Assembly (NCBI GenBank): GCA_029008875.1
Contig: JAQXJP010000028.1
Span: 1 to 35,886 of the forward strand
Source of the DNA: Lachnospiraceae bacterium
GTDB taxonomy: Bacteria; Bacillota; Clostridia; Lachnospirales; Lachnospiraceae
DNA: 35,886 nucleotides
Direction: 5' to 3'
Under the pieces are notes generated by a model. That model ran no database searches. It had not been told where the DNA came from and was given only the letters and a program-made list of their open reading frames with translations. A program made the position numbers and the translations under genes. Shown piece by piece: positions 25,820 through 33,705 of the stretch (positions within the stretch are counted from its first letter, which is position 1; each line of letters starts with the position of its first letter).

Positions 25820-26698
25820 ATGATTTTTCATTATCTTCCCAAATCCCTTTCCGGAAGCATTTCCACACAATCGGAAAATGGGGTGGAGGAAATCCGACTG
25901 CGGTCCGGACAACCCACGGAGTTGATCTACAGTGACAACCGGATTGTGCGGCTTCCGGAGGTGTCAGGAAACGAAATTATGGAAACGTTGAATTACCTGT
26001 GCGGCTATTCCGTGTATTTGTTGGAAAAGGAGATAAAACATGGTTTTTTTACCGCCCGGGGAGGTCATCGTGTGGGCATATGCGGCAGGACAACGGAACA
26101 TGGAATTGCGGACATCAGCGGGTTGAATATCCGTGTGGCCCATGAGAAAAAGGATTGTGCCAGGGATATTCTGCCGTACATAAGGGATGGGGAGTGCATC
26201 CATAACACCTTGATCCTCGCTCCCCCGGGAGTTGGTAAGACAACCTATCTGAGAGATTTGATCCGGCTGTTGTCCTTCGGGGATGACAAGCACCCGGGAG
26301 TAAAAATTTCCGTGGTGGATGAAAGATCCGAAATTGCTGCCTGCTACCGTGGTGTTCCCCAAAATGACCTGGGACCCAGGGTGGATGTGTTGGATGAATG
26401 CCCGAAGGTGAAGGGGATGCTTATGGTTCTCCGGTCCATGTCCCCCCAGGTGATCGCGGTGGACGAACTTGGCATGGAGGAGGATTTTTGTGCCGTTCTT
26501 CAAATCCTGTATTCCGGGAGCAGGATTCTTGGGACACTCCATTGCAGGGATATTCAGGAGCTTCGCCAAAAACCCTATCTGCAGGAGATATTGCAGGGGA
26601 AGAAGGTGACCCGGTATGTGTTGCTCCTCCGGGATGCGGAGGGGGAGCGACATTTTCAAATCTATGATGAAAAGTTGGAGCCCATATGTGCAAAGTGA
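25820..26698 (+). CDS. spoIIIAA: Stage III sporulation protein AA (ATPase)
   Basis: The 292-residue protein is the cytoplasmic ATPase of the SpoIIIA channel, related to secretion ATPases of type II/IV systems. The Walker A is APPGVGKTT (about residues 134-142) and the Walker B is VIAVDELGMEED. EIRLRSGQP and GHRVGICGR upstream are typical of the family. TAGGAGG at 25806-25812 fixes ATG 25820; the upstream ATG at 25784 lies in the argS terminator. It powers the mother-cell complex that keeps the engulfed forespore active. Its end overlaps spoIIIAB by 13 bases. Confidence 0.96.
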   Translation: MIFHYLPKSLSGSISTQSENGVEEIRLRSGQPTELIYSDNRIVRLPEVSGNEIMETLNYLCGYSVYLLEKEIKHGFFTARGGHRVGICGRTTEHGIADISGLNIRVAHEKKDCARDILPYIRDGECIHNTLILAPPGVGKTTYLRDLIRLLSFGDDKHPGVKISVVDERSEIAACYRGVPQNDLGPRVDVLDECPKVKGMLMVLRSMSPQVIAVDELGMEEDFCAVLQILYSGSRILGTLHCRDIQELRQKPYLQEILQGKKVTRYVLLLRDAEGERHFQIYDEKLEPICAK

Positions 26699-27207
26699 TT
26701 GGAATGGCAGTGATTCTTGTGGGGACAGGAGGATTTCTGTATTCCTATTTGTCCATGCGAATCCGGCGAATAGACAATATGAAAAAGCTCTACGGCTTTT
26801 TGGTCCACACCGGGTTTGAACTGCAAAACAATTGCGTGGACATGGGGAATTATCTGCGGGATTGCGCAGGGAGGGAAGAGGAGTCGCCTCTGGGGAGAAC
26901 CTGCCGGGATGCTGCGGAATTTCTGGAAAATTTCTCCTTTGGGAACGGTGCCGACGCATGGCAACATGCCTGCGTCTGCAACCGAAAGCAATGGGAATTG
27001 GAACCGGAGGGGGAGCGGATATTAAATCGGTTCGGTGAAGCCGTGTTCGGGAGATATTGCGAGGAGAATCTCAAAAAATTGGACAATCTGGCAGGGGACT
27101 TGCTGCGGTGCATCGAGGAGGAGACAAAACAATTTCGGCAGAAGCAGAAAGTGCTGACCCCGGTAACCTTGCTGGGAGGGGTGTTGCTTTGCATTTTGCT
27201 AGTGTGA
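26686..27207 (+). CDS. spoIIIAB: Stage III sporulation protein AB
   Basis: The 173-residue protein has an N-terminal membrane helix (about 3-21), a helical cytoplasmic body (FLVHTGFELQNNCVDMGNYL, PEGERILNRFGEAVFG) and a C-terminal hydrophobic segment (TLLGGVLLCILLV). This topology resembles GspF-like platform proteins, the relation proposed for SpoIIIAB. The length matches the family (about 170). The start codon overlaps spoIIIAA, with a weak TGGAG upstream, so translational coupling is likely. Confidence 0.92.
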   Translation: MCKVIGMAVILVGTGGFLYSYLSMRIRRIDNMKKLYGFLVHTGFELQNNCVDMGNYLRDCAGREEESPLGRTCRDAAEFLENFSFGNGADAWQHACVCNRKQWELEPEGERILNRFGEAVFGRYCEENLKKLDNLAGDLLRCIEEETKQFRQKQKVLTPVTLLGGVLLCILLV

Positions 27208-27223
27208 GAAAAAGGATGGAGAG

Positions 27224-27418
27224 ATGGGCGTATCAATAATTTTTAAAATAGCGGCGGTGGGAATCGTGGTGACAATACTCAGTCAAGTACTCAAACACAG
27301 CGGTCGGGAGGAACAGGCATTCTTAATCAGTTTGGCGGGCTTGATTCTGGTGCTGTTTTGGATCGTGCCCTACATCAGCGACTTGTTTGTAACCATGCAA
27401 TCCCTGTTTGAAATGTAG
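27224..27418 (+). CDS. spoIIIAC: Stage III sporulation protein AC
   Basis: The 64-residue protein has two membrane helices (about 5-24 and 32-52) with the family pattern IFKIAAVGIVVTILSQVLKHS and a G-R-E-E-Q turn. It is an integral part of the SpoIIIA complex. It starts 16 bases after spoIIIAB and ends just before spoIIIAD. Its size agrees with Bacillus SpoIIIAC (68 residues). Confidence 0.94.
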   Translation: MGVSIIFKIAAVGIVVTILSQVLKHSGREEQAFLISLAGLILVLFWIVPYISDLFVTMQSLFEM

Positions 27419-27425
27419 GTGTCAT

Positions 27426-27803
27426 ATGATTAAAGTCGGATTATTTGCCATTTGCGCGCTTCTTTTGGCAATCTTACTGCACAGAGAAAAAAGCGAGTAT
27501 GCCATGATAATCTCCTTCCTGGCAGGGACATTCATTTTCCTGTACGGATTATCGGAGGTGTATGCAGTGAAGGCGGGGATACAGGAAATTGTGGCGGCGG
27601 TCCCCTTTGACACAACCTTCCTTAAGACATTGCTGAAAATGATCGGTGTGGCCTATGTGGGAGAGTTTGTGGAGAACATATGTAAGGACAACGGGTACAG
27701 CGCCATTGCGGCCCCCATCGACCTGTTTTCCAGGCTCACCATTCTGGTGATGGGGCTTCCCCTGATAAAATATGTGATACAGATTGTGGGGCAATTTCTA
27801 TGA
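27426..27803 (+). CDS. spoIIIAD: Stage III sporulation protein AD
   Basis: The 125-residue membrane protein has four helices and starts MIKVGLFAICALLLAILL. The internal KMIGVAYVGEFVENICKDNG and C-terminal PLIKYVIQIV blocks are characteristic. ATG 27426 follows TAGGTG by a few bases; the upstream in-frame ATG at 27408 lies within spoIIIAC and gives a non-family N-terminus (MKCRCH). The length (about 130 in the family) fits the later start. Its TGA overlaps the spoIIIAE ATG. Confidence 0.93.
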   Translation: MIKVGLFAICALLLAILLHREKSEYAMIISFLAGTFIFLYGLSEVYAVKAGIQEIVAAVPFDTTFLKTLLKMIGVAYVGEFVENICKDNGYSAIAAPIDLFSRLTILVMGLPLIKYVIQIVGQFL

Positions 27804-28873
27804 ATGCGGAATTTGATACCACTGCATATCTGGAACAAATTTTTGAGGAACTGAATTTTGACGGTCTGGAATCTTTTTCGGTGGACTTTCTGCCGGGGAA
27901 AATGGGATTCGGGGAGATGGTGGAGCAGCTGCTCTGGGAAAAAAGCATTTCCTGGAGCGACGTGGTTGCTATGGTGGGGCAGTGTTTTTTCTACGAACTG
28001 CAGAATGCGAAAACCATCCTGATCGGGGTGCTGTTTCTGGCCATCGGGTACACGGTGTTCGGAAGATATCTGCAGGGGGAGAAAAAGCAGATGAATGATA
28101 TCACCTATCTGGCGGTCTACGGAGCGCTAGTGCTGATCTTGATGGAGAGCTTTCTGCTCATCAGCCGTGTTGCTGCGGAGGGTGTGGAGGCGCTGCAGCA
28201 ATATCTCACAGCCCTGATTCCCGCCTACGCCACCACCTTGGCCCTGTCGGGGAATCTCACGTCGGGGGCATGCTTCTATGAGCTGACTTTCGGGATCCTG
28301 TGGGTGGAGGAGTGGGTGATGGCGGATTTGATTTTGCCGGCAATCCACCTGATGGTTCTTCTGGCACTGTTAAATCATCTGGGGGTGGGGGAACCCCTGG
28401 GTGGATATGTGGGAATGATCGAAAGTGCGGTGAAGTGGGGGATGAAGATTCTCACCACCGCAGTGGTGGGAGTTGGCTCGGTGGAGGCGCTGCTGGCACC
28501 GGCCAGGGATCAGATTGCGGAGAACACGGTGTTGAAATCCCTGTCAATTCTGCCAGGACTCGGAGGAGGATTCGAGTTTGCGGAGGAGGTGATCTGGTCC
28601 TGTGGGGCCCTGGTAAAAAACTGTGTGGGAATTGCGGGGGTCATCTTCCTGGTGCTGGTGGGGCTCTCCCCGATCATTACGATCTTTGCCTATTTCTTTT
28701 TGTACCGCCTGCTGGCGGCCATGCTGGGACCCATCGCGGACCACAAGATGATTGAGTGCATGTTCGATATGTCCAGGGCCGCCTGGCTTTTGCTCAAAGT
28801 GATGGCCAACACCATTCTGTGGTTTTTGCTGTCCATATTGATGGTAACCGCGTCCACGAGTTTTATGGGATGA
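27800..28873 (+). CDS. spoIIIAE: Stage III sporulation protein AE
   Basis: The 357-residue polytopic protein has a soluble N-terminus (about 1-70) and seven or so helices. Conserved pieces include LQQYLTALIPAYATTLALSG, the LTTAVVGVGSVEALLAPA-like block near 215-235, and LSILPGLGGGFE. It is the largest membrane protein of the SpoIIIA channel. Its length is close to Bacillus SpoIIIAE (399), slightly shorter, and no separate signal peptide is evident. It overlaps spoIIIAD by four bases (ATGA). Confidence 0.95.
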   Translation: MNAEFDTTAYLEQIFEELNFDGLESFSVDFLPGKMGFGEMVEQLLWEKSISWSDVVAMVGQCFFYELQNAKTILIGVLFLAIGYTVFGRYLQGEKKQMNDITYLAVYGALVLILMESFLLISRVAAEGVEALQQYLTALIPAYATTLALSGNLTSGACFYELTFGILWVEEWVMADLILPAIHLMVLLALLNHLGVGEPLGGYVGMIESAVKWGMKILTTAVVGVGSVEALLAPARDQIAENTVLKSLSILPGLGGGFEFAEEVIWSCGALVKNCVGIAGVIFLVLVGLSPIITIFAYFFLYRLLAAMLGPIADHKMIECMFDMSRAAWLLLKVMANTILWFLLSILMVTASTSFMG

Positions 28874-28891
28874 GAGAGAAGGATAACAGAA

Positions 28892-29191
28892 ATGGAGCAT
28901 ATCAAAAACTATCTGCAGAGCTATTTGATTTTACTGTTGGTGATGAGAATTGTGGTTTATCTGATTCCACAGGAGAAAAATCAGATTTTTCTTAGGAGAA
29001 TTGTGGGACTCTGGATGACACTGCTTTTGCTGGCACCGATTCTTACCCTGTTGAAAAAGCCGGATGTGTCCGTGGTATATGAGCAGATGGAGAGCATTGA
29101 GAGAAGAATGGAAAATCAGAAATTCGAGGGAGAGGAGGGGACCATCTTTGAACTTTTTGAAGGGGAGAAAACTGTGGGAGAAAATCAGTAA
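28892..29191 (+). CDS. spoIIIAF: Stage III sporulation protein AF (short form)
   Basis: The 99-residue protein has two membrane helices (about 7-26 and 34-54), typified by IKNYLQSYLILLLVMRIVVYLIP and GLWMTLLLLAPIL, then a short acidic, helical tail. Bacillus SpoIIIAF has about 206 residues with a folded ring-forming domain after the helices. Here that domain is missing or reduced to about 40 residues. No frameshift is evident: the frame closes where spoIIIAG begins, and the overlap is in the usual place. Either a short clostridial form or a truncated gene is possible; the former is more likely. Confidence 0.85.
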   Translation: MEHIKNYLQSYLILLLVMRIVVYLIPQEKNQIFLRRIVGLWMTLLLLAPILTLLKKPDVSVVYEQMESIERRMENQKFEGEEGTIFELFEGEKTVGENQ

Positions 29192-29720
29192 ATGGAAAAA
29201 GTCGGACTGGCTGATTCTGATATTGGTGGGAATTCTGCTCATGGTAATCGCGATTCCGACCTCAGATTCCGAGCATAAAAACAGGTTGAAGGAACAGGAC
29301 GTTGTCCCGGAGGATGCGAAGGCGACCGATTCCGATGTGGGGGAGGAGGATTCGCAGAAGGAGTACCGCCTGGCGCTGGAGCAGGAATTGTCGGGGCTTT
29401 TGTCCAAGATGGATGGCGTGGGGAAGGTGGAGGTGATGATCACCTTGGAAAACAGCGGGCAGAAGCAGTTGGATAAAAACGTGGAAAGTTCCGACAACTC
29501 CTATTCCTCGGAAACCGTCATCTATGAAAATGACGACCGGGAGGCTCCCTACATCGTGGATTCCTACATGCCCAACGTGGCGGGCGTGGTGGTTGTGGCA
29601 CAGGGAGGAGAAAATCCTGTGGTGGCATCTCGGATTTTGGATGCGGTTCAGTCATTATTTGGATTGGAGGCACATAAGATTACAATAGTAAAAATGTCAG
29701 CGTTGGAGGATGCAAATTGA
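29148..29720 (+). CDS. spoIIIAG: Stage III sporulation protein AG
   Basis: The protein has a basic start, one membrane helix (WLILILVGILLMVIAIPT), a variable acidic link and an extracellular ring-building motif domain (LEQELSGLLSKMDGVGKVEV, VAGVVVVAQGG). SpoIIIAG forms the large ring of the mother-cell to forespore channel. No ATG fits. I chose TTG 29148 (190 residues), seven bases after GAGGAGGGG at 29132-29140, which overlaps spoIIIAF by 44 bases. The frame is open further upstream but without family character. The stop overlaps spoIIIAH. Confidence 0.88.
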   Translation: MNFLKGRKLWEKISKWKKSDWLILILVGILLMVIAIPTSDSEHKNRLKEQDVVPEDAKATDSDVGEEDSQKEYRLALEQELSGLLSKMDGVGKVEVMITLENSGQKQLDKNVESSDNSYSSETVIYENDDREAPYIVDSYMPNVAGVVVVAQGGENPVVASRILDAVQSLFGLEAHKITIVKMSALEDAN

Positions 29721-30412
29721 AGAAAATTATACACAAAAATCAAGTGATTATCACAACACTTGCCGTACTTATTGCGATTGCGGGATATATCAGCTTTGAT
29801 CGCGCGAATGTACTGTCCAAGAACGACACGCTGGAGGTAAATGCGGATAAGGCCGTGTCGGATATCGCCCTCATGGAGCAGGAGGAGCTGATGGCCCAGG
29901 AGGAGAGCGAGAGCACGAAGGAAGTGGCCCAGGTGGAGAACGGGAACAATTCGGCGGAGAATTCTGTGGAATCTACGGAATCCGCTGAGGAGGTCATGAA
30001 CCCTGGGGAGACCGTGCTGACCAGCACAATCATCGGAAATTCCAACTATGCGGCATCGGTCAAACTGAACCGGGAGCAGATTCGCTCCAAGAACAAGGAG
30101 AGCCTGATGGAGATTATCAACAATGAGAGCCTGACCCAGGAGCAAAAGCAAAGCGCCGTGGATGAGATGGTGACCCTCACCGAGATCTCCGAGAAGGAGG
30201 CGGCAGCGGAGATGCTTCTGGAGGCAAAGGGATTTTCCAATGTGGTGGTGAGCATCAGCGGCGACAGCTGCGATGTGGTGCTTGACATGGGGGATGTGAC
30301 GGATGCCAAGCGCGCCCAAGTGGAGGATATCGTGAAACGCAAGACCGGCATCTCGGCGGAGAATATTGTAATCACGGCAATTTCCGCAGGCCAGACCACA
30401 GAAGACCAATAA
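29717..30412 (+). CDS. spoIIIAH: Stage III sporulation protein AH
   Basis: The 231-residue protein has an N-terminal membrane helix (about 8-26), a Glu/Ser/Asn-rich linker and a C-terminal ring-building domain (LTEISEKEAAAEMLLEAKGF, VVVSISGDSCDVVLDM, KTGISAENIVITAI). SpoIIIAH pairs with SpoIIQ across the intermembrane space. The start is TTG at 29717, seven bases after TTGGAGG; the TTGA overlap couples it to spoIIIAG. It ends the operon; prfC has its own promoter 6 bases after the stop. No terminator is seen in between. Confidence 0.94.
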   Translation: MKKIIHKNQVIITTLAVLIAIAGYISFDRANVLSKNDTLEVNADKAVSDIALMEQEELMAQEESESTKEVAQVENGNNSAENSVESTESAEEVMNPGETVLTSTIIGNSNYAASVKLNREQIRSKNKESLMEIINNESLTQEQKQSAVDEMVTLTEISEKEAAAEMLLEAKGFSNVVVSISGDSCDVVLDMGDVTDAKRAQVEDIVKRKTGISAENIVITAISAGQTTEDQ

Positions 30413-30417
30413 ATTCG

Positions 30418-30446
30418 TTGAAAAACGGAAAGTTCTGGGATATACT
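30418..30446 (+). promoter_or_regulatory. Sigma-A promoter for prfC
   Basis: TTGAAA (30418-30423) and TATACT (30441-30446) have a 17-base spacer, 35 bases before the GTG start. It begins right after the spoIIIAH stop. Confidence 0.72.
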
Positions 30447-30480
30447 ATCTAATGTTTGAGTTAGATGGAGGATAAAGATC

Positions 30481-32073
30481 GTGAGTAATCTGAAGAAAGA
30501 GATTGAAAAAAGAAGAACATTTGCGATTATCTCGCATCCGGATGCAGGTAAGACTACATTGACGGAGAAGTTTTTGTTGTACGGAGGTGCCATCAATCTG
30601 GCCGGGTCCGTAAAGGGAAAGGCAACCGCAAGACACGCGGTGTCCGACTGGATGGAGATTGAGAAGCAGAGAGGTATCTCCGTTACCTCTTCGGTTCTTC
30701 AGTTCAATTATGACGGATATTGCATAAACATATTGGATACTCCGGGACACCAGGATTTCTCGGAGGATACCTACCGTACCCTCATGGCTGCGGATTCCGC
30801 GGTGATGGTGATTGACGCCAGCAAGGGTGTGGAGGCCCAGACACGGAAATTGTTCAAGGTCTGCGTGATGCGCCACATTCCCATTTTTACATTCATCAAC
30901 AAGATGGACCGGGATGCAAACGATACCTTTGAATTGCTGGATGACATTGAGAAGGAACTGGGGATTGCGACCTGCCCCATCAACTGGCCTATTGGATCCG
31001 GAAAAGAATTTAAGGGGGTTTATGACCGCCGGTCCAAGACAGTCATGACCTTCGCGGATACCTTGAAGGGAACGAAGGAGGGCTCGGAAAAACTCATCGG
31101 CATCGATGATCCCGCGCTGGAAGCGGAGATCGGCCCGGCCTTTTTGGAACAGCTGCGGGAGGAAATCGAATTACTGGACGGAGCCAGCGCCGAATTTGAT
31201 ATGGAGAAGGTTACGAAGGGTGAACTTTCTCCGGTGTTTTTCGGATCGGCACTGACCAATTTCGGTGTGGAGACATTCCTGCAGCACTTTTTGCAGATGA
31301 CTTATTCTCCCCTGGCCAGACACGCCGACTGCGGAATGATTGATCCTTTTTCGGAGGATTTCTCCGCATTCGTGTTCAAGATTCAGGCCAACATGAACAA
31401 AAATCACAGGGACCGCATTGCATTCATGAGGATCGTCTCCGGGAAGTTTGACGCCGGGATGGAAGTGTACCATGTCCAGGGCAAGAAACAGATCAAACTC
31501 GCACAGCCCCAGCAGATGATGGCGGATGAGCGCAAGATGGTTCAGGAAGCATATGCGGGAGATATCATCGGTATTTTTGATCCGGGTATCTTTTCCATCG
31601 GGGATACGCTGACCACCGCAAAGGATAAATTCTGCTTCGAGGGCATTCCCACCTTCGCGCCGGAGCATTTTGCCCGGGTGCGCCTGGTGGATTCCATGAA
31701 GCGCAAGCAGTTTGTGAAGGGTGTGACCCAGATTGCCCAGGAGGGTGCCATTCAGATATTCCAGGAGTACAAGGGAGGAATGGAGGAAATCATCGTGGGC
31801 GTTGTGGGCGTGCTGCAGTTTGACGTGCTGAAGTTCCGATTAGAGAGTGAGTACAATGTGGAGATTCGCCTGGAGAACCTTCCCTATGAACACATTCGCT
31901 GGATTGCCAACAAGGAAGAGGTGGATGTGGACAATTTGGTGGGCACAAGCGACATGAAGAAGGTCATCGACATGAAGGGCAACCCGCTTCTGATTTTTGT
32001 AAATGCATGGAGCGTGGGAATGGTGCTCGATCGAAACGAGGGGCTGGTGCTGGAGGAGTTCAGCAAGAATTAA
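30481..32073 (+). CDS. prfC: Peptide chain release factor 3
   Basis: The 530-residue translational GTPase recycles RF1/RF2 after termination. G motifs are HPDAGKTTLTEK (residues 19-30), RGISVTSS, DTPGHQDFSEDTYR and NKMDRD, followed by the RF3-specific middle (GAINLAGSVKG early, GVYDRRSKTVM, PTFAPEHFARVR) and C-terminal domain. GTG 30481 is preceded by TGGAGG at 30465-30470. It is followed 20 bases later by the thioredoxin-like gene, probably in one transcript that ends at 32452-32481. Confidence 0.97.
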   Translation: MSNLKKEIEKRRTFAIISHPDAGKTTLTEKFLLYGGAINLAGSVKGKATARHAVSDWMEIEKQRGISVTSSVLQFNYDGYCINILDTPGHQDFSEDTYRTLMAADSAVMVIDASKGVEAQTRKLFKVCVMRHIPIFTFINKMDRDANDTFELLDDIEKELGIATCPINWPIGSGKEFKGVYDRRSKTVMTFADTLKGTKEGSEKLIGIDDPALEAEIGPAFLEQLREEIELLDGASAEFDMEKVTKGELSPVFFGSALTNFGVETFLQHFLQMTYSPLARHADCGMIDPFSEDFSAFVFKIQANMNKNHRDRIAFMRIVSGKFDAGMEVYHVQGKKQIKLAQPQQMMADERKMVQEAYAGDIIGIFDPGIFSIGDTLTTAKDKFCFEGIPTFAPEHFARVRLVDSMKRKQFVKGVTQIAQEGAIQIFQEYKGGMEEIIVGVVGVLQFDVLKFRLESEYNVEIRLENLPYEHIRWIANKEEVDVDNLVGTSDMKKVIDMKGNPLLIFVNAWSVGMVLDRNEGLVLEEFSKN

Positions 32074-32093
32074 GCCGGAAAGGAACGAAAGAG

Positions 32094-32420
32094 ATGGCAA
32101 TTTCAGAATTGAGAGCGGATTCCTTCGAGAACGAGGTTCTGGGACCGAAGATTCCGGTTCTGGTGTTTTTCGCGGCGGAGGATAATGAGGAGTGCGCCTC
32201 CCAGGAGAGGGTGCTTGAGGAGCTGGACAAAGAATTGTCGGGAAAGGTCAAGATCTGTAAGCTTGACGTGAACAGGCAGCCAATTGTGGCACTGAAATAC
32301 GGAATCATGGATCTCCCGGGAATCGTGGTGATGGATATGGGATTGTTCCAAAAGAGACTGACAGGGTTTCAGAGCAGGGAGACTCTGCTGGAATGTGTCG
32401 GGGATTTTTTGGAAAAATAA
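32094..32420 (+). CDS. Thioredoxin-fold protein lacking the CxxC site
   Basis: The 108-residue protein follows the thioredoxin pattern: ELRADSFENEVLGPKIPVLVFFAA, a helix RVLEELDKELSGKVKICKLDV, then ALKYGIMDLPGIVVMD with the cis-Pro position, FQKRLTGFQSRETLLECV. Where thioredoxin has W-C-G-P-C it reads EDNEECASQE, with one cysteine only, so normal dithiol exchange is not expected. It may be a monothiol or purely binding variant. The ATG at 32094 follows AGGAACGAAAG, a modest site. The gene lies between prfC and recA. The function is unknown. Confidence 0.78.
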   Translation: MAISELRADSFENEVLGPKIPVLVFFAAEDNEECASQERVLEELDKELSGKVKICKLDVNRQPIVALKYGIMDLPGIVVMDMGLFQKRLTGFQSRETLLECVGDFLEK

Positions 32421-32421
32421 T

Positions 32422-32449
32422 TTGACGGGGAACGGAACCATGTTATAAT
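32422..32449 (+). promoter_or_regulatory. Strong sigma-A promoter upstream of the terminator before recA
   Basis: TTGACG (32422-32427) and an extended TGTTATAAT (32441-32449) have a 16-base spacer. Transcription would begin near 32456, inside the 5' arm of the terminator at 32452-32458. No gene other than recA follows it. Confidence 0.6.
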
Positions 32450-32451
32450 AG

Positions 32452-32481
32452 AGACGGCTGTTTGATACGGCCGTCTTTTTT
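32452..32481 (+). terminator. Intrinsic terminator after prfC and the thioredoxin-like gene
   Basis: AGACGGC (32452-32458) pairs with GCCGTCT (32470-32476), followed by T to 32481. Confidence 0.8.
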
Positions 32482-32557
32482 CTTGCGTATACATCATTCA
32501 TATATTTCAAGGAAACCATATTCGGTTTATATACCCCAAATTTTTTTTGTTTTTCGG

Positions 32558-32586
32558 TTGACAAAGCAAATAAAGTATAATACTAT
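32558..32586 (+). promoter_or_regulatory. Proximal recA promoter
   Basis: A perfect TTGACA (32558-32563) is followed after 17 bases by TACTAT (32581-32586). The start near 32593 is just before the LexA box. A TATAAT at 32576 overlaps but is only 12 bases from the -35. Confidence 0.6.
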
Positions 32587-32599
32587 TAGAACATAAAAG

Positions 32600-32626
32600 C
32601 GAACATAAGTTCGCAACATTTGTTCG
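32600..32626 (+). promoter_or_regulatory. LexA (SOS) box plus an overlapping degenerate second box, recA
   Basis: CGAACATAAGTTCG (32600-32613) is a perfect Firmicutes-type CGAAC-N4-GTTCG LexA site. Directly after it GCAACATTTGTTCG (32613-32626) repeats the pattern with a perfect right half and a left half matching at three of five. They lie 16-42 bases before the recA ATG. Confidence 0.85.
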
Positions 32627-32641
32627 GATAAGGAGACAACT

Positions 32642-33700
32642 ATGGCAAAGGAAGATAAATTAAAGGCATTGGATGCGGCAATCGCACAGATTGAGAAACA
32701 GTACGGCAAAGGCTCCGTTATGAAGCTTGGGGACAATTCGGCAAACATGAATGTGGAGACGGTTCCCACAGGATCCCTCAGCCTGGACATTGCGTTGGGA
32801 CTTGGCGGACTTCCCAAGGGACGTATCATCGAGGTGTACGGACCGGAATCCTCCGGTAAGACCACCGTTGCATTGCACTGTGTGGCAGAAGTTCAGAAAC
32901 GGGGCGGTATCGCGGGCTTTATCGACGCTGAACATGCGTTGGATCCCGTTTACGCCAAGAATATCGGCGTGGATATTGACAATCTGTATATTTCACAGCC
33001 GGACTGCGGAGAGCAAGCCCTTGAGATTACGGAGACCATGGTTCGTTCCGGCGCGGTGGATATCGTGGTTGTGGACTCTGTTGCAGCCCTTGTTCCCAAG
33101 GCGGAGATCGACGGGGACATGGGAGATTCCCATGTGGGGCTTCAGGCGAGACTCATGAGTCAGGCTCTTCGGAAACTGACCGGTGTTATCAGCAAGTCCA
33201 ACTGTATCGTGATCTTTATCAACCAGTTGCGTGAGAAGGTTGGTGTGATGTTCGGAAACCCGGAGACCACCACGGGCGGTAGAGCTTTGAAATTTTATTC
33301 CTCCGTGCGCTTGGATGTGCGCAGAGTGGAAGCCTTGAAGCAGGCAGGAGAGGTGGTTGGGAACCATGTTCGCGTCAAGGTTGTGAAGAACAAGGTGGCT
33401 CCTCCGTTCAAGGAGGCAGAATTTGATATTATGTTCGGCAAAGGCATTTCCAAGGAGGGAGATATCCTGGATTTGGCTTCCGATGTGGGAATCATCAACA
33501 AGTCCGGGGCCTGGTATGCCTACGAGGGTGAGAAAATCGGTCAGGGCCGTGAGAACGCCAAGATTTATCTCAAGGAGAATCCGCAGTTCTGTGACATGAT
33601 TGAGGCCAAGGTGCGGGAGCACTATTTCAACGACGATGACGGGGAAGAAGTTGCCGGATCCGCTGAACAGAACGGTGAATTCGAGTCATTGGATGAGTAA
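32642..33700 (+). CDS. recA: Recombinase RecA
   Basis: The 352-residue recombinase coats single-stranded DNA, promotes strand exchange and triggers LexA self-cleavage. The Walker A is GPESSGKTT (residues 67-75). [27 protein letters not shown] and [20 protein letters not shown] are family signatures. The acidic C-terminus ([14 protein letters not shown]) is normal. AAGGAG precedes the ATG. LexA boxes and two candidate promoters lie upstream, and recX follows after five bases. Confidence 0.99.
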   Translation: MAKEDKLKALDAAIAQIEKQYGKGSVMKLGDNSANMNVETVPTGSLSLDIALGLGGLPKGRIIEVYGPESSGKTTVALHCVAEVQKRGGIAGFIDAEHALDPVYAKNIGVDIDNLYISQPDCGEQALEITETMVRSGAVDIVVVDSVAALVPKAEIDGDMGDSHVGLQARLMSQALRKLTGVISKSNCIVIFINQLREKVGVMFGNPETTTGGRALKFYSSVRLDVRRVEALKQAGEVVGNHVRVKVVKNKVAPPFKEAEFDIMFGKGISKEGDILDLASDVGIINKSGAWYAYEGEKIGQGRENAKIYLKENPQFCDMIEAKVREHYFNDDDGEEVAGSAEQNGEFESLDE

Positions 33701-33705
33701 GCTCT

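Noticed and set aside
32558..32581. TTGACA with the perfect TATAAT at 32576 as the recA promoter
   Set aside because: The spacer is only 12 bases, too short for sigma-A; TACTAT at 32581 with 17 bases is preferred.
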